Positions 14,299-16,688 of a stretch of DNA of 16,688 nt are shown in pieces (the first letter of the stretch is position 1; every line of letters begins with the position of its first letter). The translations under genes and the position numbers were made by a program. This DNA comes from CAZNMF01 sp964573795. GTDB taxonomy: Bacteria; Acidobacteriota; Vicinamibacteria; Vicinamibacterales; SCN-69-37. Below the pieces are notes generated by a model. The model did not search any database and was not told the DNA's origin. It worked only from the letters and a program-made list of their open reading frames with translations. Location of the stretch: assembly GCA_964573795.1 (NCBI GenBank), contig CAZNMF010000183.1, positions 1 to 16,688 of the forward strand, written 5' to 3'.

Positions 14299-14478
14299 AT
14301 GACCGATCTGGTGCAAGTCGCGATCGTCACGGCCGTCGCCGCCGGTGCGTTGGCCCTGCTCGTCCTGCCGAAGCGGTTCTCGCGGCGTTCGCGCGCGTCC
14401 GCCTCGCCTGGCAAGGCGGGCTGTCCGGGCTGTGGGACTTGCGAGGACGCGACGACGGCCGCGCCCGTACGCCGCTGA
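14299..14478 (+). CDS. FeoB-associated Cys-rich small membrane protein
   Basis: A 59-residue reading frame starts 7 bp after the feoB stop, with GAGG overlapping that stop as ribosome binding site. The product has one N-terminal transmembrane helix (VAIVTAVAAGALALLVLP, residues 7-24), a basic stretch (KRFSRRSR) and a C-terminal cluster CPGCGTC (Cys42, Cys45, Cys48). This matches the architecture of the FeoB-associated Cys-rich membrane proteins, which sit in the position FeoC takes in E. coli. The cysteines could bind iron or a cluster next to the FeoB pore; that is a hypothesis. The positive-inside rule puts the cysteine tail in the cytoplasm. Confidence rests on position, ribosome binding site and motif together. 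Confidence 0.85.
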   Translation: MTDLVQVAIVTAVAAGALALLVLPKRFSRRSRASASPGKAGCPGCGTCEDATTAAPVRR

Positions 14479-14501
14479 GGGACGACGCCCGCCGCAGTCG
14501 G

Positions 14502-14816
14502 CTAGGCGCTCGCCTTCGTTTCGAGCGCCGCCAGCAGCCGTCCGAGCTCGTCGAGCTCGGCCTGGGCGACGTCGGTGAACTGGACCGCAAAGCCCATCCC
14601 GTGGTCGACGTAGACAACCTTGCCCGGGAAGATCAGCTTGTGATGGCCGATGAAGACGGTCACGACTGTCGGTTCACCCGGATTCGGCCCGCCGATCGAC
14701 TGCACGAAGCAGCCGCCGATGCTGATGTCGGCGATGCGGCATCGGGTCGACGACCCGCTGTAGGTGCCCTCGAAGGGACGCACGTGCCGTTGGTGCTTTC
14801 TGCGCTCACTCTTCAC
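14502..14816 (-). CDS. PilZ-domain protein, probable cyclic di-GMP receptor
   Basis: The 104-residue protein is a stand-alone PilZ domain. It has both c-di-GMP binding motifs: RxxxR at residues 6-10 (RKHQR) and D-x-S-x-x-G at 30-35 (DISIGG). The beta-barrel continues with TVVTVFIGHHKLIFPGKVVY and MGFAVQFTDV, and an amphipathic helix closes it (ELDELGRLLAALETK). Such proteins bind c-di-GMP in the cytoplasm and alter motility, adhesion or exopolysaccharide output by contacting an effector. The ATG follows GGAGGGC at good spacing. It is convergent with the feo operon (24-bp gap) and divergent from the OsmC gene. The partner is not identifiable here; the O-acetylation pair further left is a possible c-di-GMP-controlled output but this link is speculation. 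Confidence 0.92.
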   Translation of the reverse strand: MKSERRKHQRHVRPFEGTYSGSSTRCRIADISIGGCFVQSIGGPNPGEPTVVTVFIGHHKLIFPGKVVYVDHGMGFAVQFTDVAQAELDELGRLLAALETKASA

Positions 14817-14927
14817 AGCGCCCTCCAGGGCCGGCGGTGCTCCCGTCTAAACCTCTGAAACCACATGACTTGAGTCGTCCACGCCACGTGCAGCCGCTCG
14901 GTGCGGACGGCACGCGATACTAATGCC

Positions 14928-15338
14928 ATGCACCTCGCGCTCGACTGGCACGGCGACCTCACGTTCTCCAATGCAATCGGCAGCCCTGCGATCGAACTTC
15001 ACAGCTCGACGCCGGGCGTGGCCTCCCCACCCCAGGCCCTGGCCTACGCGGTCATGGCCTGTATGGGCATGGACCTCGTCCACGTGCTGAAAAAGGGCCG
15101 TCATCCCCTGGAGAAGCTGACCGTCCGTTTCGACGGAGAGCGCGCCGCGGATCACCCCCGCCGGTTCGTGACGATGGCGGTGCATTTCGAGCTGACCGGC
15201 GACGTCGAGCCGCACGTCGTCGAGCGCGCGATCGAGCTCTCCCGCACCAAGTACTGCTCGGTCTGGAATACCATCCGTCCGGACGTGGCCTTGACGACGA
15301 GCTTCACGATTCATCGCATCGGGGCGCCGGAGGCCTGA
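14928..15338 (+). CDS. OsmC-family protein
   Basis: The 136-residue protein from the ATG at 14928 has the OsmC fold pattern with both redox-active cysteines: Cys45 in AYAVMACMGMDLVHVLKK and Cys110 in RTKYCSVWNTIRPDV. Proteins of this family reduce organic hydroperoxides, though many members have unknown substrates; Cys spacing is as usual. A GTG at 14901 is an in-frame alternative. The ATG lacks a Shine-Dalgarno sequence but TACTAAT lies immediately upstream (14918-14924), which could be a -10 element giving a nearly leaderless transcript. The last base of the stop overlaps the ATG of the following membrane acyltransferase gene, implying coupled translation; a functional link between the two is not established. 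Confidence 0.88.
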   Translation: MHLALDWHGDLTFSNAIGSPAIELHSSTPGVASPPQALAYAVMACMGMDLVHVLKKGRHPLEKLTVRFDGERAADHPRRFVTMAVHFELTGDVEPHVVERAIELSRTKYCSVWNTIRPDVALTTSFTIHRIGAPEA

Positions 15339-16423
15339 TGCCCGCGCCGGCGACTCGCGCCCGCGCCGTTTCGCGGCGGGCGTACATCGATTGGCTCCGC
15401 GGCGTCGCGGTGCTGATCATGATCATGTGGCACTCGATCGACTCGTGGACGCTGACGACCGGCCGCGACTCGTTCGCGTTCCAGGCCGTGATCTTCCTGG
15501 CGGGATGGGCCGCGCCCCTGTTCCTGTTCCTCGCCGGCGTCTCGGTGCCGTTGGCCGGCGGCGCGCGCATGGCGCGCGGCTTCGATCGTCGCGCCGCGAG
15601 CCGCCTGATCCAGCGTCGCGGCTGGGAAGTCTTCGCGCTCGCGCACCTGTTCCGGCTGCAGTCGTTCCTCCTCAATCCGCACGCGAAATGGAACGGCCTT
15701 CTGAAGCCGGACATCCTGAACATTCTCGGATTGTCGATTGTCTACGCGGCGTTCGCGTGGGGCCGCGCGCGCACCATGCGCGCGCTCGCGTGGTGGCTGA
15801 TCGCGCCGGCCGTGATCATCGCGGGCGTGCTCACGCCGCTCGCGCCGACGTGGTGGTGGCCGACGCTGCTGCACCCGCGTCTCGAGGGCTACATCCGCGT
15901 CGTCAACAACAACGCCGTCTTCAGCCTGTTTCCGACGGCGGCGTATCTGCTCGCCGGCACGTTCGCCGGCGCGCTGATTGCGGCGCACGACGATCGCGAC
16001 AGCCGATTTCAACGGCAGATGGCGATCTGGGGCGCGGCCCTGTTTGCGGCCGCCGGTCTGACGGCGCTCGTGCCCTGGCCCGAGGCCGTCAGCTTCTGGA
16101 CGGGGCCGATGGCCATCGTCACGTGGCGCGTCGGCACGATGACGCTGATGATGACGCTGTCGTGGCGATGGCTGCTCCATCGGCAGACGTCGGCGGCGGA
16201 CCCGCTCATCGTCTTCGGCCGGACCTCGCTGTTCGTCTACTGGGTCCACGTCGAGCTGGCATACGGCAACATCAGCTACCCGCTCCACCACGCCCTGCGA
16301 CTGCCGTGGTCCGTGCTGGCCTACGCCGCGTTGACGGCGGGCATGCTGTGGCTGGCTCGCGCGTGGATGCGGAGACCGGCCGGGCCCATCGTGCCGGTCC
16401 ACATGACCGCCGCCGTCGAATAG
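15338..16423 (+). CDS. HGSNAT-like membrane acyltransferase (DUF1624-type)
   Basis: This 361-residue protein has about ten hydrophobic helices. Its N-terminus YIDWLRGVAVLIMIMWHSID (16-35) is typical of the heparan-alpha-glucosaminide N-acetyltransferase-like catalytic family, with Asp18, Arg21 and His32 in conserved places. It also has FLFLAGVSVPLAGG near residues 62-75, a second loop LKPDILNILGLSIVYAAF and a late VFGRTSLFVYWVHVELAYG segment (near 290-310). Such enzymes pass acetyl groups from cytoplasmic acetyl-CoA across the membrane to sugars or other acceptors; the acceptor here is unknown. The ATG overlaps the stop of the OsmC gene by one base and GGAGG precedes it at good spacing. A weak hairpin (CGCGGA/TCCGCG, 16450-16471) follows the gene, with the T-run in its loop rather than after it. 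Confidence 0.87.
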   Translation: MPAPATRARAVSRRAYIDWLRGVAVLIMIMWHSIDSWTLTTGRDSFAFQAVIFLAGWAAPLFLFLAGVSVPLAGGARMARGFDRRAASRLIQRRGWEVFALAHLFRLQSFLLNPHAKWNGLLKPDILNILGLSIVYAAFAWGRARTMRALAWWLIAPAVIIAGVLTPLAPTWWWPTLLHPRLEGYIRVVNNNAVFSLFPTAAYLLAGTFAGALIAAHDDRDSRFQRQMAIWGAALFAAAGLTALVPWPEAVSFWTGPMAIVTWRVGTMTLMMTLSWRWLLHRQTSAADPLIVFGRTSLFVYWVHVELAYGNISYPLHHALRLPWSVLAYAALTAGMLWLARAWMRRPAGPIVPVHMTAAVE

Positions 16424-16510
16424 TCCGGGGTAGCGTCGCCACAGACGGGCGCGGACCGGCCTTTTTCCGCGATCCTTCGCACGAACCGCGCGGAAACGCG
16501 CCATTTTGGC

Positions 16511-16540
16511 TTGAGATTGGCTGCGGCCGACACATAGAAT
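16511..16540 (+). promoter_or_regulatory. good candidate sigma-70 promoter
   Basis: TTGAGA (16511-16516) and TAGAAT (16535-16540) are 18 bp apart. Both hexamers match the consensus in five of six positions, the best promoter in the window. Transcription would begin near 16547, leaving about 55 nt of leader before the ATG at 16603, with a palindrome CCCCTAGGGG at 16571-16580 within it. Confidence 0.65.
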
Positions 16541-16570
16541 CCGAGCAACGCCGCCGTTCCCTGGGCGTCT

Positions 16571-16580
16571 CCCCTAGGGG
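16571..16580. promoter_or_regulatory. palindrome CCCCTAGGGG in the leader of the last gene
   Basis: A perfect 10-bp palindrome lies between the candidate promoter and the start codon. It could be an operator or a small leader hairpin; no regulator is recognised. Confidence 0.3.
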
Positions 16581-16602
16581 CTAGGAAGGACCCCGGCCGT
16601 CT

Positions 16603-16688
16603 ATGATCAGCGTCGCCGCGCTCCGCATGCAGCAGTTTGGCGTCCAGTTCTACCAGGCGTCCCTCACCGCCAAAGACATCGACAAGCT
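16603..16688 (+). CDS. start of a gene, possibly a DGQHR/DndB-like protein, cut by the right edge
   Basis: An ATG at 16603 opens a frame of 28 complete codons to the window end (MISVAALRMQQFGVQFYQAS, then LTAKDIDK). The pattern of a short beta strand, QFG, FYQASLTAKDI resembles the N-terminus of DGQHR-domain proteins, a family that includes DndB of phosphorothioation systems and many defence-associated proteins. That is recognition from 28 residues only and not secure. GGAAGGA at 16584-16590 is a ribosome-binding candidate at rather long spacing; the ATG at 16627 is an alternative. The gene has its own promoter, separating it from the acyltransferase gene. Confidence 0.45.
   Translation, partial: MISVAALRMQQFGVQFYQASLTAKDIDK

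Noticed and set aside
16450..16471. Intrinsic terminator after the HGSNAT-like gene
   Set aside because: The CGCGGA/TCCGCG stem exists but its T-run is in the loop, not after the stem.

Overview
The window looks like a chromosomal piece of a high-GC Gram-negative bacterium, most likely an acidobacterium (Vicinamibacteria-type); this is an inference. It rests on strong G/C third-position bias throughout, a VWFA-related protein of the kind named after Acidobacteria, a typical acidobacterial sensor/ECF-sigma/anti-sigma cluster, signal peptides and lipoboxes, and an unusual number of short intergenic tandem repeats with 7-8 bp period. No rRNA, tRNA, insertion sequence or CRISPR array is visible.

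Left half (1-8333), all genes on the minus strand. Read in transcription order from the right: (i) a three-gene stress-signalling cluster, namely a membrane protein with a signal peptide, an ECF sigma factor and a zinc-finger anti-sigma factor whose ATG overlaps the sigma stop; (ii) a secreted VWFA-domain protein separated from the cluster by about 200 bp holding two octamer tandem arrays and a palindrome; (iii) a TRAP transporter operon of the TPR-associated type (TPAT): lipoprotein TatT (TPR-like), periplasmic solute-binding protein TatP, fused QM permease, then a small lipoprotein of unknown function and a secreted helical/TPR-like protein that runs off the left edge.

Right half (8578-16688), mostly plus strand. 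A divergent intergenic region full of repeats leads to an SGNH-hydrolase-like protein translationally coupled to an MBOAT O-acyltransferase (a probable exopolysaccharide or envelope O-acetylation pair). It is flanked on both sides by the same heptamer array (CGTAAGC, 6 and 11 copies). Then come a phosphoglycolate phosphatase-like HAD enzyme, a ferrous-iron uptake operon feoA-feoB followed by a 59-residue FeoB-associated Cys-rich membrane protein, a convergent PilZ-domain gene, a divergent OsmC-family gene overlapping a ten-helix HGSNAT-like (DUF1624-type) acyltransferase gene, and, behind a good sigma-70-type promoter, the start of a gene whose N-terminus resembles DGQHR/DndB-like proteins, cut by the right edge.

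The most distinctive signals are the TatT-TatP-TatQM operon with two extra exported partners, the matched heptamer arrays bracketing the O-acetylation pair, and the recurrence of 7-8 bp tandem arrays directly beside start codons. No intergenic stretch exceeds 300 bp; the longest (8334-8577) is described as repeat features.
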